DNA of 64,000 bases from Euryarchaeota archaeon SCGC AAA252-I15 (GCA_000402775.1 AQSC01000061.1:1-64000), one strand, 5' to 3'; shown: positions 17,804-26,209, numbered from the stretch's first letter. A program made the numbers and translations. The notes: a model not told the origin generated them from the sequence alone.

Positions 17804-19116
17804 TGGACAGACCTCGTGAGGTTTTGATTTTAAAATCTGGAAGGTGCAGTTGGGGAAAGTGTATTTTCTGTGGATACGGTAGTATTTTCGGGGATATTGT
17901 GTGTGTTGAATCCTTGAACGTCAAGTTTGATGAGTTCTTCAAAAAGATTAAACCGGGCGTGAAAGAGGTTTGTGTTTATGGGAGTGGGAGTTTCTTTGAC
18001 GAAGAGCAGGTTCCAAATGATTCTAGGGGACACTTCATCAGCCTTTGCAAGAAAAAGGGTATTGAAAAGATTACCGTTGAATCAAGACCTGAATTTTTAA
18101 GTGGAAAGTTATTGTCTGAGTTTAAGGGTTTTGACTATACAATATCCATCGGGCTTGAGGTGGCAGACGACAAAATACTTCGAAAGCTGAATAAGGGATT
18201 CAAGCTGAAAGACTTTGAAGAAGGTGCGAAGAAGATACACAATGCAGGCGGGAAAGTAAGAGCGTATCTTCCCGTCAATCCGCCGTTTGTAGGTGACGTG
18301 GAAAAATCAATTGACAAGTCCGTGAAATACGCCTTAAAGCATGCGGATTCTGTGGTTTTGATAAACACACTCCCACATGCTAATGCACCCTTGTTCGACT
18401 TTTGGGTTCGGGGGGAATGGAACTTTCTGAGTAAAGAGGATTTCGCGAAAGTAACTTTGAAGTGGGCGGACCACCCGAAAATCGATCTTGATTTCGAGAC
18501 CTTCCGTTTCACACCCAAGTTTCCGAAAAGACTTAGGAAAAAACTCGCCGGAGTCGGGGAGGAATACCTCACTCACCCATACTTTGAGGTTTGGCAGGAC
18601 TGGCTTTGCAGGTGGTATAAACCCCCGGAAAAACGAAGAACCATTTTGTTTCTGTCGTGCGCGTTCAAAAAACCCTACAGCGAGTCAGAAACCCACAAAA
18701 AAATAATCGAGGTCCTCAATGAAAGCGGGAAAAGAGGTAGTATACACGAAGTAATGCTGTCTAATGCCGGAGTAATCCCCAGAGAATTTGAAGACCACTA
18801 CCCATTCAACGACTATGACTGGAGTGAAAAAAACGAGACTCCAGAAATACGGCTCAGATACGTTGAAGTTACGGGAAAACGAATAGGAGAGTATTTAAGC
18901 GCGCACAAAACATGTTATGACAAGTTTTTATGCTACCTGAAACCCGACTCAGACTCATACAAAGCGCTTGAAATGGCAGTTAGTGAGGTTGACGGGTCAA
19001 TAAAGAATTTGTTGACCGGTGAAACCTATATGAAAGTTAGGGGTGGAAGCAAACCGTTAACACAGAATGAATCTTTAAAAGACTTGGAAAAAGGATTAGA
19101 AAATGAAGTGCGCTAA
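17803..19116 (+). CDS. Archaeosine synthase: RaSEA-type radical SAM domain fused to ArcS core domain
   Basis: 437 residues. The N-terminal half (about 1-260) is a radical SAM enzyme of the RaSEA/Elp3-like group: RCSWGKCIFCGYG binds the cluster through Cys15, Cys20 and Cys23. The C-terminal part (about 279-400) matches the ArcS catalytic core (DUF5591): LSCAFKKPYSESETHKK, HEVMLSNAGVIPREFE and HYPFNDYDW. In the known pathway ArcS attaches lysine to preQ0 at tRNA position 15, and RaSEA converts the adduct to archaeosine; the two are normally separate proteins. Here both activities appear on one chain, without the TGT-like and PUA parts of ArcS. It overlaps the next gene by 14 bp. Confidence 0.82.
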   Translation: MDRPREVLILKSGRCSWGKCIFCGYGSIFGDIVCVESLNVKFDEFFKKIKPGVKEVCVYGSGSFFDEEQVPNDSRGHFISLCKKKGIEKITVESRPEFLSGKLLSEFKGFDYTISIGLEVADDKILRKLNKGFKLKDFEEGAKKIHNAGGKVRAYLPVNPPFVGDVEKSIDKSVKYALKHADSVVLINTLPHANAPLFDFWVRGEWNFLSKEDFAKVTLKWADHPKIDLDFETFRFTPKFPKRLRKKLAGVGEEYLTHPYFEVWQDWLCRWYKPPEKRRTILFLSCAFKKPYSESETHKKIIEVLNESGKRGSIHEVMLSNAGVIPREFEDHYPFNDYDWSEKNETPEIRLRYVEVTGKRIGEYLSAHKTCYDKFLCYLKPDSDSYKALEMAVSEVDGSIKNLLTGETYMKVRGGSKPLTQNESLKDLEKGLENEVR

Positions 19117-19540
19117 ATTCCATTTAATCGGGGAAGACTCAGACTGGTATAAAATCCGAGTTCAAAAAGAAATTGAAGCCCACGGACTTGCAGGAAACGT
19201 CCTCGATTCAGGAGAAGGAAAACTAGTAATCGTAGTGGAAGGCGAGGAAGCAAAGATAAACTCCATGTACAACACGCTCAAGGAGGCAAGCCCATCCAAC
19301 GTCGTCTTCAGTTTGGTGGAGTACGGGAGAATCAAAAAAGAGAAGACGAGGGAAGAGGAGAAATGGGATGAAGTAACCGAACTTTTAAGAGAGATTGAAA
19401 AGACTATGAGGCGTGTAAACAACAAGCTTGATGGACTGCAAGGAGTAGTTGTAAACTCAGATGAGCAAATGGAAGATGAACCAATTGTAAGCGAGGGGGA
19501 AGAGGAGGCTGAAAACGCCTTCGCCTTCATGTTCGGTTGA
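19103..19540 (+). CDS. Unknown protein with acylphosphatase-like N-terminus and coiled coil
   Basis: 145 residues. The first 70 (KFHLIGEDSDWYKIRVQKE, then GKLVIVVEGEEAKINSMYN) resemble the acylphosphatase/ferredoxin-like fold, but the acylphosphatase catalytic Arg/Asn motif is not clear, so no activity is claimed. Residues 75-115 are a charged coiled coil (VTELLREIEKTMRRVNNKL) and the tail is acidic. Starts inside the end of the radical SAM/ArcS gene, suggesting it is made together with it. Confidence 0.7.
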   Translation: MKCAKFHLIGEDSDWYKIRVQKEIEAHGLAGNVLDSGEGKLVIVVEGEEAKINSMYNTLKEASPSNVVFSLVEYGRIKKEKTREEEKWDEVTELLREIEKTMRRVNNKLDGLQGVVVNSDEQMEDEPIVSEGEEEAENAFAFMFG

Positions 19541-19541
19541 A

Positions 19542-19901
19542 ATGGTAAAGCTTGAAGTAGATCTTAGAAGAAAAGACTCTGAAAAGTTCATCGAAATTTG
19601 CGGGGAAGCGAAAATCAAGCCCGATGACCTGCTTCACACTTTTATCAGTGCGGTTGTGGAATACTATTCGGAAACACCCCAGCTTTTACGTGAGTTTTCT
19701 GGCGAAAAATTTTTTCCCGCGCCGATAATGGAAACTGTTTACCGGTTTAATGAGAAAACCGGGAAGATTGAGAGGCTTGGGTTGACTGGGAAGGGAAAGC
19801 TTCTGAAACTTGAGGAGGCGACACCCAAAACCATTAAATCTGAGGTGGAATCCATGCAGGATTCTTTAAGGCATTACTTCAAATATTTAGAGGAACAGTA
19901 A
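19542..19901 (+). CDS. Unknown 119-residue protein
   Basis: Starts 1 bp after the preceding stop. The first 45 residues (MVKLEVDLRRKDSEKFIEI, KPDDLLHTFISAVVEYY) suggest a strand followed by helices, as in ribbon-helix-helix-like proteins. The middle holds YRFNEKTGKIERLGLTGKG, and the end is helical. No family recognised. It is part of a tight run from the radical SAM/ArcS gene to hisA, with gaps under 10 bp. Confidence 0.7.
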   Translation: MVKLEVDLRRKDSEKFIEICGEAKIKPDDLLHTFISAVVEYYSETPQLLREFSGEKFFPAPIMETVYRFNEKTGKIERLGLTGKGKLLKLEEATPKTIKSEVESMQDSLRHYFKYLEEQ

Positions 19902-19907
19902 GATAGC

Positions 19908-20624
19908 ATGAAAGTTATTCCAGCAGTAGACATTTTAGGGGGTGAATGCGTGCAGCTTGTGGGAGGAGACCCTAAAACGAAAAAATCCTATGGAGACCCC
20001 ATTGAGGTGGGATTGGGGTGGATTGAGAAAGGAGCGAGGATACTGCATATAGTTGACCTTGATGCGGCATTGGATATCGGAGAAAACCACAATACAATAA
20101 AAGTTTTCCGGAGTAAGACGAGCGCGCCGATGTTTGTTGGAGGGGGGATCAGAGACAAAAACAGGGTGGATGAGCTCGTGCACTTAAGTGTTGACAAGAT
20201 AATTTTAGGTACCAACGCCATAGAAGACATTGGAAAAGACTTCGAGTTTTTAAAATTGGTTTGTGATTGGTACGGAAAAGAAAAATTCATAATCTCTGTA
20301 GACTCGAAAGACGGATACGTTGTTACTAAAGGCTGGCAGGAAAAGACTAAGATTAAGACTGGGGATGCCATAAGAGAGCTTGAACCATATTGTTGGGGTT
20401 TTTTATACACTGATGTTGATGTGGAAGGTCAGATGAAGGGGTCTCGAATTGAGAGAATACGAGAGGTTCTAGACGCGTCATCGCTTCCGGTGATAGCTTC
20501 AGGCGGGATTAAGAGCCAAAAAGAGATTGACGCTTTAAAGGCTGAGGGTGCTTGGGGTGTTATTGTAGGTAAGGCCTTGTATGAAGGGAAGATTCCTATA
20601 GAAGTTTTGGGTGAATACAGGTAA
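19908..20624 (+). CDS. hisA: HisA: ProFAR isomerase
   Basis: Phosphoribosylformimino-AICAR isomerase of histidine biosynthesis, a TIM barrel of 238 residues. Visible: IPAVDILGGECVQLV with the first catalytic Asp, FVGGGIRDKNRV, the second catalytic Asp in LYTDVDVEGQMKG, and phosphate-binding VIASGGIKS and GVIVGKALYEG. No other his gene is in the window, so it is dispersed. It sits 6 bp after an unknown gene and 9 bp before tatD. Confidence 0.93.
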   Translation: MKVIPAVDILGGECVQLVGGDPKTKKSYGDPIEVGLGWIEKGARILHIVDLDAALDIGENHNTIKVFRSKTSAPMFVGGGIRDKNRVDELVHLSVDKIILGTNAIEDIGKDFEFLKLVCDWYGKEKFIISVDSKDGYVVTKGWQEKTKIKTGDAIRELEPYCWGFLYTDVDVEGQMKGSRIERIREVLDASSLPVIASGGIKSQKEIDALKAEGAWGVIVGKALYEGKIPIEVLGEYR

Positions 20625-20633
20625 AACAAAAAG

Positions 20634-21377
20634 ATGTTTGTTGACTCCCATTGTCATTTAACTTTTACTCAATTCGATGAGGATCGGGGGGAAGTAATTG
20701 AGCGTGCGGTCAAATCGGATGTTTTGATTGTGAATTCTATCGTAAGTCCCTTGGAAGTGGATGATGGATTAAAATTTTTGAGGGATTTTGATAACGTTTA
20801 TTCAACTCTGGGTTTAAGTGCCTCCTGCTTAGATGATGGTGAGGTTGAGGAGACCATCAATCTTATAAGGCAAATGCGTGAAGAAATCGTTGGTTTGGGC
20901 GAGGTTGGGTTAGATTACTATTGGGTTAAAGGTGAGGGAGAGCGAGCGGTATTGAAAGAAAATTTTGGAAAATTTATCGAACTGTCGAAAGAAGTAGACC
21001 TTCCATTGGTAGTGCATTCCAGAGATGCGGAAGCCGACTGCATAAAAATGCTCGAAAAACATGACAAGCCCGCATTAATGCATTGTTTCTCGGGAAGGCT
21101 TGAGCAAGCTTTGAATGCTATTGAATTAGGGTGTCTGATTTCAATACCAACGAATGTGGTGTATGTTAAGAAAAGGCAGGAATTGGCAGGCGAGATTCCA
21201 GTTGAATCACTGGTTCTTGAGACTGATGCACCATACCTGTCCCCAACCCCAAAGACGAGGAACGAGCCCATAAACGTTGTCAAGGCTGCCCAGAAAATTG
21301 CCGAGATAAAGGGGATTTCAGTCGAGGAAGTTGAAGATTCCACTACAGAGAATGCGAAAAAGTTTTTCAGGATTTAA
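20634..21377 (+). CDS. tatD: TatD-family metal-dependent DNase
   Basis: Metallo-hydrolase of the amidohydrolase fold acting as a 3'-5' exonuclease/DNase in known members. 247 residues with the metal-binding VDSHCHL at the N-terminus, GLGEVGLDYYW, LVVHSRDAEAD, MHCFSG, and LETDAPYLSP with the last metal ligand. All metal ligands are present. It follows hisA by 9 bp. Confidence 0.93.
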   Translation: MFVDSHCHLTFTQFDEDRGEVIERAVKSDVLIVNSIVSPLEVDDGLKFLRDFDNVYSTLGLSASCLDDGEVEETINLIRQMREEIVGLGEVGLDYYWVKGEGERAVLKENFGKFIELSKEVDLPLVVHSRDAEADCIKMLEKHDKPALMHCFSGRLEQALNAIELGCLISIPTNVVYVKKRQELAGEIPVESLVLETDAPYLSPTPKTRNEPINVVKAAQKIAEIKGISVEEVEDSTTENAKKFFRI

Positions 21378-21419
21378 GCTTGCTTTTATTTCAACGCCTC
21401 CAATAAGAATAACCTTAAA

Positions 21420-22436
21420 ATGGAAAACAATAAACCCTCAACGTATGCGAAAGCCGGAGTTGACATAAGACGCGAAGAGCTTGCAATAAAAGGCATTAGC
21501 GGTTGGTTGGAGAAGACTTTCAAGTTTCGGGAAGGGAAAATTGGCGCAGTAATGAAGGGGATTGGAGGCTACGCAAACCTAGTTGATCTAGGCGAATACG
21601 CGCTTGCAATGACGACGGACGGAGTTGGGAGTAAAGTACTGGTTGCTCAGGAATTGGATAAATACGATACAGTTGGTATAGACTGTATCGCCATGAACGT
21701 TAATGACCTGATTTGCGTTGGTGCCGAACCGATCGCTCTCGTAGACTACCTTGCAGTGGAAAGTGTTAATGAAAAGATTACTAGTGAGATTTCGATAGGA
21801 CTGTATGAAGGCGCCCGGCAGGCTGAAATAACAATTGTTGGGGGGGAGACTGCGACACTGCCTGACGTGATCCGGGGTGTAGACAAGAAGGGATTTGATC
21901 TGGCCGGAACCGCGGTCGGAGTAGTGAAAAAGGATAAGATAATCACCGGGGGAGACATTATTGTGGGAGACAAGGTTGTTGGAATTCGAAGTAACGGCAT
22001 ACACTCAAACGGGCTTACATTAGCTAGAAAAGTCCTTCCGAAAAACATGTGGAGCCAGCTTTTAAAGCCAACCAGGATTTATGTCAGAGAGGTTTTAAGC
22101 ATTATAGACGAGTTCCCAGTTCACGGGCTAGCGCACATTACGGGAAGCGCATATCTTAAGCTTCGAAGGATTACGGAACTCGGATTCATACTCGATAACC
22201 TGCCTGAACCAGGCATGATATTCAAGAAGATACAGGAGTTGGCAAACATAACAGACGAGGAGATGTACAAGACTTTCAACATGGGCATAGGATTTTGCGT
22301 TATCACAGACGAGGAAAGCGCGAAATCGATAGTCGAGAAATACAAAAGCGAATACAAGCTGGAAATAATCGGCACAGTAGTCGAAGAACCTGAAGTAACC
22401 ATAAAAAGAGGAGACCTTGAATTTAAGTTGAAGTAA
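21420..22436 (+). CDS. purM: Phosphoribosylformylglycinamidine cyclo-ligase PurM
   Basis: Fifth step of purine synthesis: FGAM plus ATP to AIR. 338 residues. Recognised by STYAKAGVDI at the start, IGGYANLVDL, TTDGVGSKVLVAQ, AMNVNDLICVGAEP (metal/ATP), GIRSNGIHSNGLTLAR and GLAHITGSAYLKLRRI. Length is normal. No other pur gene is nearby. Confidence 0.96.
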   Translation: MENNKPSTYAKAGVDIRREELAIKGISGWLEKTFKFREGKIGAVMKGIGGYANLVDLGEYALAMTTDGVGSKVLVAQELDKYDTVGIDCIAMNVNDLICVGAEPIALVDYLAVESVNEKITSEISIGLYEGARQAEITIVGGETATLPDVIRGVDKKGFDLAGTAVGVVKKDKIITGGDIIVGDKVVGIRSNGIHSNGLTLARKVLPKNMWSQLLKPTRIYVREVLSIIDEFPVHGLAHITGSAYLKLRRITELGFILDNLPEPGMIFKKIQELANITDEEMYKTFNMGIGFCVITDEESAKSIVEKYKSEYKLEIIGTVVEEPEVTIKRGDLEFKLK

Positions 22437-22465
22437 ACCGAAATATTAGACTAGGTGAGATAAAC

Positions 22466-23380
22466 ATGCCTTTAACTGAAGTCGAAAAAATATGGATGAA
22501 CGGTAAGCTCATAGACTGGGCTGATGCTAAAGTTCACGTGCTCACTCACGCCTTACATTATGGTAGCGGAGTCTTTGAGGGATTACGCTGCTATAATGCG
22601 AAGAAGGGTCCTGCAGTATTCAGGCTAGTCGACCATATGGAAAGGTTTTTAGATTCCGCGAAAATTTATTTCATGGACTTACCTTACACTATTGAACAAT
22701 TGTGTGAGGGGGCCCGGGAGGTCGTTAGAGTCAACAAGCTTAAGGAGTGCTACATCCGCCCCATCGCATTTAGGGGTTACGGGGAGATGGGTTTGAATCC
22801 GTTAAACGCTGTCATAGACGTTGCGATTGCAGCCTGGCCTTGGGGTACTTACTTGGGTGAGGAAGGGTTGGAGACGGGAATCAGGGTTAAGATTTCCAGC
22901 TACGAAAGAATCAATGCAAACGTGATGCCGCCCGCAGCCAAGGCGACCGGACAATACATAAACTCCATACTTGCGAAAATAGAATCCTTAAAGGCGGGAT
23001 ACGATGAAGCGTTAATGCTCGACAACCGGGGCATGGTCAGTGAAGGACCTGGAGAAAATATTTTTATGGTTAAAGAAGGATTCCTCTACACGCCACCCGA
23101 ACACGCAAGCATACTTCCGGGAATAACCCGGGACAGCATCATACATCTCGCGGGAGACTTAAACATCCCCGCCTGCATAACCGACATAGACCGAGGCATG
23201 CTCTTAACAGCGGACGAGCTGTTTTTCACCGGCACGGCCGCGGAAGTCACACCCATCCGGGAAGTCGACGGAATAGGAATAGGAAAGCCAGGACCAATCA
23301 CGAAAAAACTCCAGAAAAAGTTCTTTGAAGCCGCAAAAGGAAAAGACAAGAAACACGAAGACTGGATAGACTACGTTTGA
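22466..23380 (+). CDS. ilvE: Branched-chain amino acid aminotransferase IlvE
   Basis: PLP enzyme for the last step of Val/Leu/Ile synthesis. 304 residues of fold type IV: VLTHALHYGSGVFEGLRCY, YIRPIAFRGYGEMG, the PLP lysine in PPAAKATGQYINS, SEGPGENIF and LFFTGTAAEVTPI. GGTGAG about 9 bp upstream serves as the ribosome binding site and supports the start. An accessory island begins directly after its stop. Confidence 0.95.
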   Translation: MPLTEVEKIWMNGKLIDWADAKVHVLTHALHYGSGVFEGLRCYNAKKGPAVFRLVDHMERFLDSAKIYFMDLPYTIEQLCEGAREVVRVNKLKECYIRPIAFRGYGEMGLNPLNAVIDVAIAAWPWGTYLGEEGLETGIRVKISSYERINANVMPPAAKATGQYINSILAKIESLKAGYDEALMLDNRGMVSEGPGENIFMVKEGFLYTPPEHASILPGITRDSIIHLAGDLNIPACITDIDRGMLLTADELFFTGTAAEVTPIREVDGIGIGKPGPITKKLQKKFFEAAKGKDKKHEDWIDYV

Positions 23381-23456
23381 AGTATAATACCACCAAAAAG
23401 AACAAAAAAGTGAGATAATTAGTGTTATCTGTAATTCCCGAGGGCGCAAAAGAAAA
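23381..23456 (+). repeat. Island-edge motif, copy 1
   Basis: This intergenic stretch holds ACCACCAAAAAGAACAAAA followed by GATAATTAGTGTTATCT. The same two blocks, in the same order but with a longer spacer, recur at 41838-41897 at the left edge of another accessory region. The second block contains a GTTAT box like the outer box of the attC-like elements described below. Nothing else is visible here. The role as an insertion boundary is inference. Confidence 0.5.
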
Positions 23457-24212
23457 TTAACCCCATTTTTTACTATCCTTCAATCTTGTTGTTTCTTCGT
23501 CTTTTTCCGGTTTCCGGAAAACATAGAGGTGTTCGTGCATGATTAGTAGGAAGTTTGATTCTTGGGATTTTTTTTTCCAGAAGCCGGTGGCTTTGCAGTT
23601 CCATTGTTGTTTGATTATGTCTTCTTTGAGTATGAATCCTGCTTTTAGGAAGGCTTGTAGGATTCTAGCTGAAATGGGGACATAGTGTTTATGTCTCCGG
23701 GTGTCGCCGATTAGTATTCCACAATATTTTCCTGATTTTAGGACTCGAATGCTTTCCTGAGCCACGATTTTCATTTCTTCTGCGAATTCGTTTAAGTCGT
23801 GGACTGAGGATAAATCGCCTTTAACTTGTTCTTGTGTGTAAGGGATGATATTCAAATAAGGAGGGTGTGTTGCTATCAAGTCTATTGATTCGTCTGATAT
23901 TTTATCGAGATTCCGAGCGTTGCCAACATATGTTTTTTGCCCTGTTTCAGGGAAGTTTTCGTCTATCGAATCAAACCTTAATCGGTCTCGCGTTATCATT
24001 ATTGCATCTGAATTGATATCTACTCCAATCCCGTTTCTTCCTAACAGCTTACATTCGATTAGTGTCGTTCCTCCGCCGACCATCTGATCTAGAACCGTAT
24101 CGCCTTCCGTAGAATAACGTAGAATAAGGTTTCTTGGTATCTCGGGGGCCCAGTTCCCCCTATAATCTCCTCTATGGGTGGCCCAATCCCCTCTTTTCGG
24201 GAAAGACCACAC
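23457..24212 (-). CDS. DNA methyltransferase (N4-C or N6-A amino-methylase)
   Basis: 251 residues. The SAM-binding region reads DTVLDQMVGGGTTLIECKL then GIGVDINSDA, and the catalytic tetrapeptide is ATHPPYLNIIPY. HPPY is a variant of the usual (D/N/S)PPY, so the modified base cannot be told. The start GNWAPEIPRNLILRYS resembles the segment before motif I in amino-methylases. The order motif I then IV is visible. It is divergent from the DpnI-like gene across 59 bp, so the two probably share an intergenic promoter region. AT-rich island gene, likely acquired. Confidence 0.83.
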   Translation of the reverse strand: MWSFPKRGDWATHRGDYRGNWAPEIPRNLILRYSTEGDTVLDQMVGGGTTLIECKLLGRNGIGVDINSDAIMITRDRLRFDSIDENFPETGQKTYVGNARNLDKISDESIDLIATHPPYLNIIPYTQEQVKGDLSSVHDLNEFAEEMKIVAQESIRVLKSGKYCGILIGDTRRHKHYVPISARILQAFLKAGFILKEDIIKQQWNCKATGFWKKKSQESNFLLIMHEHLYVFRKPEKDEETTRLKDSKKWG

Positions 24213-24271
24213 TGTTGAACACTCTAGTTCGAAATCCTTTTATTTTTGATCTCCTAATCAGAGTTCATATT

Positions 24272-25048
24272 ATGGATTTACACTTGTTCAACGAATCTAT
24301 TTTTAGGCGTTATAAAAGCAATTCCCAAAGGATTAGAAGATTATCAGAGGATTGGTTTGAAGAACAGATGTATTGTCCAGCATGTAAGTGCGATAATCTG
24401 GAATCCTTTCAGAATAACACACCTGTCGCTGATTTTTACTGCCCAAAGTGCATGAGCCAATTCCAGCTGAAGAGTCAGTCAAATCCTTTTGGAAATCGAA
24501 TTCTTGATGGAGCATATTCAAAAATGATAGAATCTATTCATAAAGGAGATCAACCCCACTTCTTCCTTTTGCACTATACACTCAATGATTGGTCTGTCTT
24601 GAATTTAGAAGTAATACCTAACTACTTTTTTTCAGAATCAATAATCGAGAAGCGTAAACCCTTAGCCCCAACAGCTAGACGGGCCGGTTGGGTAGGCTGT
24701 AACCTTCTCTTATCTAGGATTCCAGAAGACGGGAGGATTCAGACAATAACTGATTCAATAATCCATGAATCCAAAGAGGTGAGAACCAATTGGCTGAAAG
24801 TCTCATTTCTCAAGAATCAGAAATCCCCGAGTAGAGGCTGGATTACTGATATTATGTGGTGCATCAAAGACCTTGATAAAAAAGAATTCACTCTGGATGA
24901 AATTTACTCCTATAAGAACCATTTAGCCAAACTACATCCATTGAACAAGAATATTAAGCCGAAAATCAGACAGCAACTACAATTCTTGAGAGACAAAAAA
25001 TACCTCAAATTCCTAGGAAGTGGGGAATACCAGCTAAAAAAAAGATAA
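24272..25048 (+). CDS. DpnI-like endonuclease for methylated GATC
   Basis: 258 residues against 254 in DpnI of Streptococcus, and similar along the whole length as I recall it: YKSNSQRIRRLSEDW, zinc motifs CPAC and CPKC, NNTPVADFYC, RKPLAPTARRAGWVGCN, and a C-terminal winged helix ending RQQLQFLRDKKYLKF. DpnI cuts only GATC with N6-methyladenine. The PD-(D/E)xK site would be Asp54 and QLK at 65-67; a Gln here in place of Glu is a substitution to note, though Q-x-K occurs in Mrr-like nucleases. The ATG at 24272 aligns with the DpnI start; the longer frame overlaps the divergent methylase. Confidence 0.93.
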   Translation: MDLHLFNESIFRRYKSNSQRIRRLSEDWFEEQMYCPACKCDNLESFQNNTPVADFYCPKCMSQFQLKSQSNPFGNRILDGAYSKMIESIHKGDQPHFFLLHYTLNDWSVLNLEVIPNYFFSESIIEKRKPLAPTARRAGWVGCNLLLSRIPEDGRIQTITDSIIHESKEVRTNWLKVSFLKNQKSPSRGWITDIMWCIKDLDKKEFTLDEIYSYKNHLAKLHPLNKNIKPKIRQQLQFLRDKKYLKFLGSGEYQLKKR

Positions 25049-25080
25049 TAGCTTTTAAATTTAGAATCGATCTGGATCAC

Positions 25081-25281
25081 ATGAAAAGATTTCTTATTAT
25101 TGGCGATAGAGGAAAATATGGTTGGATGATAGATTTTGTAGTCCTGTGGATAGGTCAAGCAAAAAATGAGAAACACGCCTTATACCAGTTTAAAAAAATC
25201 ATAAGTAGAGAACCGCATGATGTCTATAAGATAATTGAGATATGCAACGAAACTGAATTTCTATCATATAGCGGTTTCTAG
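25081..25281 (+). CDS. Unknown 66-residue protein
   Basis: MKRFLIIGDRGKYGWMIDF and onward, ending CNETEFLSYSGF. No family recognised. It begins 32 bp after the DpnI-like gene and its last 18 bp overlap the broken 3' end of the Dam-type gene on the other strand. It may be a real small gene that replaced the methylase 3' end, or a chance frame. Confidence 0.4.
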   Translation: MKRFLIIGDRGKYGWMIDFVVLWIGQAKNEKHALYQFKKIISREPHDVYKIIEICNETEFLSYSGF

Positions 25282-25863
25282 TTTATACGGGTCGAAGTAT
25301 ACTAAATCATTCTCAGTAACCATCTTTTCGACTCCTTCAAAATCCATTAATTTAATTTCAACTCCTTGAAGTAATTCGCTGGCTTTACGTAATGCCTTTT
25401 CGTTCACGATATTGGGATTTTTGTAACGACCGAATGGTACATTAAACTCTCCCTTCGAGTTTTCTCGATATAATCCATTAAAGCAGGTTTTATTCAGATA
25501 CAAAAACATGGCTGATTCCTCAATTCCCCCAGACTTTGAATTGAATCGATCACGTATTGAATAGAAATACTCCTTGGAATGGTTCTTATCATGGATCTGA
25601 AGGAAGTCGATAATATCGCCAACCGAATCCCTAACATTAATGTAACAGTCAACAAGGGTTTTATTAGAATCGGATAAGACTATCTTTTCCGGAGAGAACT
25701 TCTGTTTAACATAATAAAAGACTGCTCCGCCTCCGATAAATGGTTCAAAATAGCTGTTAAAATCGGGGGGAAAATAATGTTCAAACTGTTTCAATAATTG
25801 AGATTTTCCGCCCGCCCATTTTACAAAAATAGGAATTTCATATCCGTTCATATGATATATCAT
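25264..25863 (-). pseudogene. Dam-type adenine methylase, truncated at the catalytic motif
   Basis: 199 residues of a D12-class (Dam/DpnM-like) N6-adenine methylase. It has PIFVKWAGGKSQLLKQF, motif I YFEPFIGGGAVFYYV, and NKTCFNGLYRENSKGEFN with VPFGRYKNP. At the catalytic motif the chain reads LVYFDPYKLETAI and stops: the expected DPPY has lost one proline, and the following 70-80 residues of the family are missing. No frame below 25264 continues it. A GATC-methylating enzyme would be toxic next to a DpnI-type nuclease, so loss of function makes sense. Island gene, AT-rich. Confidence 0.85.
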
Positions 25864-25916
25864 TTGTGGGGAATTCTAATAAAAACCCACAGAGTCCAAT
25901 AAAAAAATAAAAATAT

Positions 25917-26062
25917 TGTGGCTCGCAACTCTTCACCCTATCGAGCTTGATTCGACTTTTCGAGTCTTGGTTGTTTAAAAAGTGGCTAAACGGGAAATCC
26001 TTCGGATTTCCCCAAGTTTTCTCCCTACATTCGTAAACTGAGTTTACTCACATATGTTAAAT
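25917..26062 (+). repeat. attC-like structured element A
   Basis: Starts with GTGGCTCGCAACTC, shared with element B. Then a folded part: outer arms GTGGCTAAAC (25982-25991) and GTTTACTCAC (26042-26051) pair at 8 of 10 positions. Inside are a perfect 9-bp hairpin GGGAAATCC/GGATTTCCC (25992-26012) and a second hairpin GTAAAC/GTTTAC. It ends with GTTAAAT (26056-26062), a perfect match to the integron R' box GTTRRRY; the partner box GTTTAAA differs by one base from RYYYAAC. It marks the right side of the DpnI island. Confidence 0.6.
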
Positions 26063-26209
26063 CCTATCGCGGAGAGTATATCTGTTGGTAATGATTTATT
26101 TTTTGAAAAAGTCATTGTGCTTGCTTCTATGGAATTCTCTGACGTCTTTGGTGTGGTAAGTTTTGGTCAGAAGCATGTAGCTGAAGACGAAATTGGGTTG
26201 TTTGAGTAG
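26054..26209 (+). CDS. Unknown 51-residue frame, possible gene remnant
   Basis: An open frame from the ATG inside the end of element A: MLNPIAESISVGNDLFFEK to AEDEIGLFE, ending one base before the convergent pyrH stop. Sequence composition is protein-like (hydrophobic strands, acidic tail), but no family is recognised. It could be a small gene or the 3' remnant of a gene cut by the island. Confidence 0.4.
   Translation: MLNPIAESISVGNDLFFEKVIVLASMEFSDVFGVVSFGQKHVAEDEIGLFE

Noticed and set aside
23457..24212. DpnA-type methylase of a DpnII system
   Set aside because: Motif order and the HPPY catalytic motif differ from DpnA, which as I recall has DPPY before the SAM-binding motif.
24134..24271. 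N-terminal extension of the DpnI-like protein
   Set aside because: The frame is open upstream but overlaps the divergent methylase gene and has no counterpart in DpnI; the ATG at 24272 fits.
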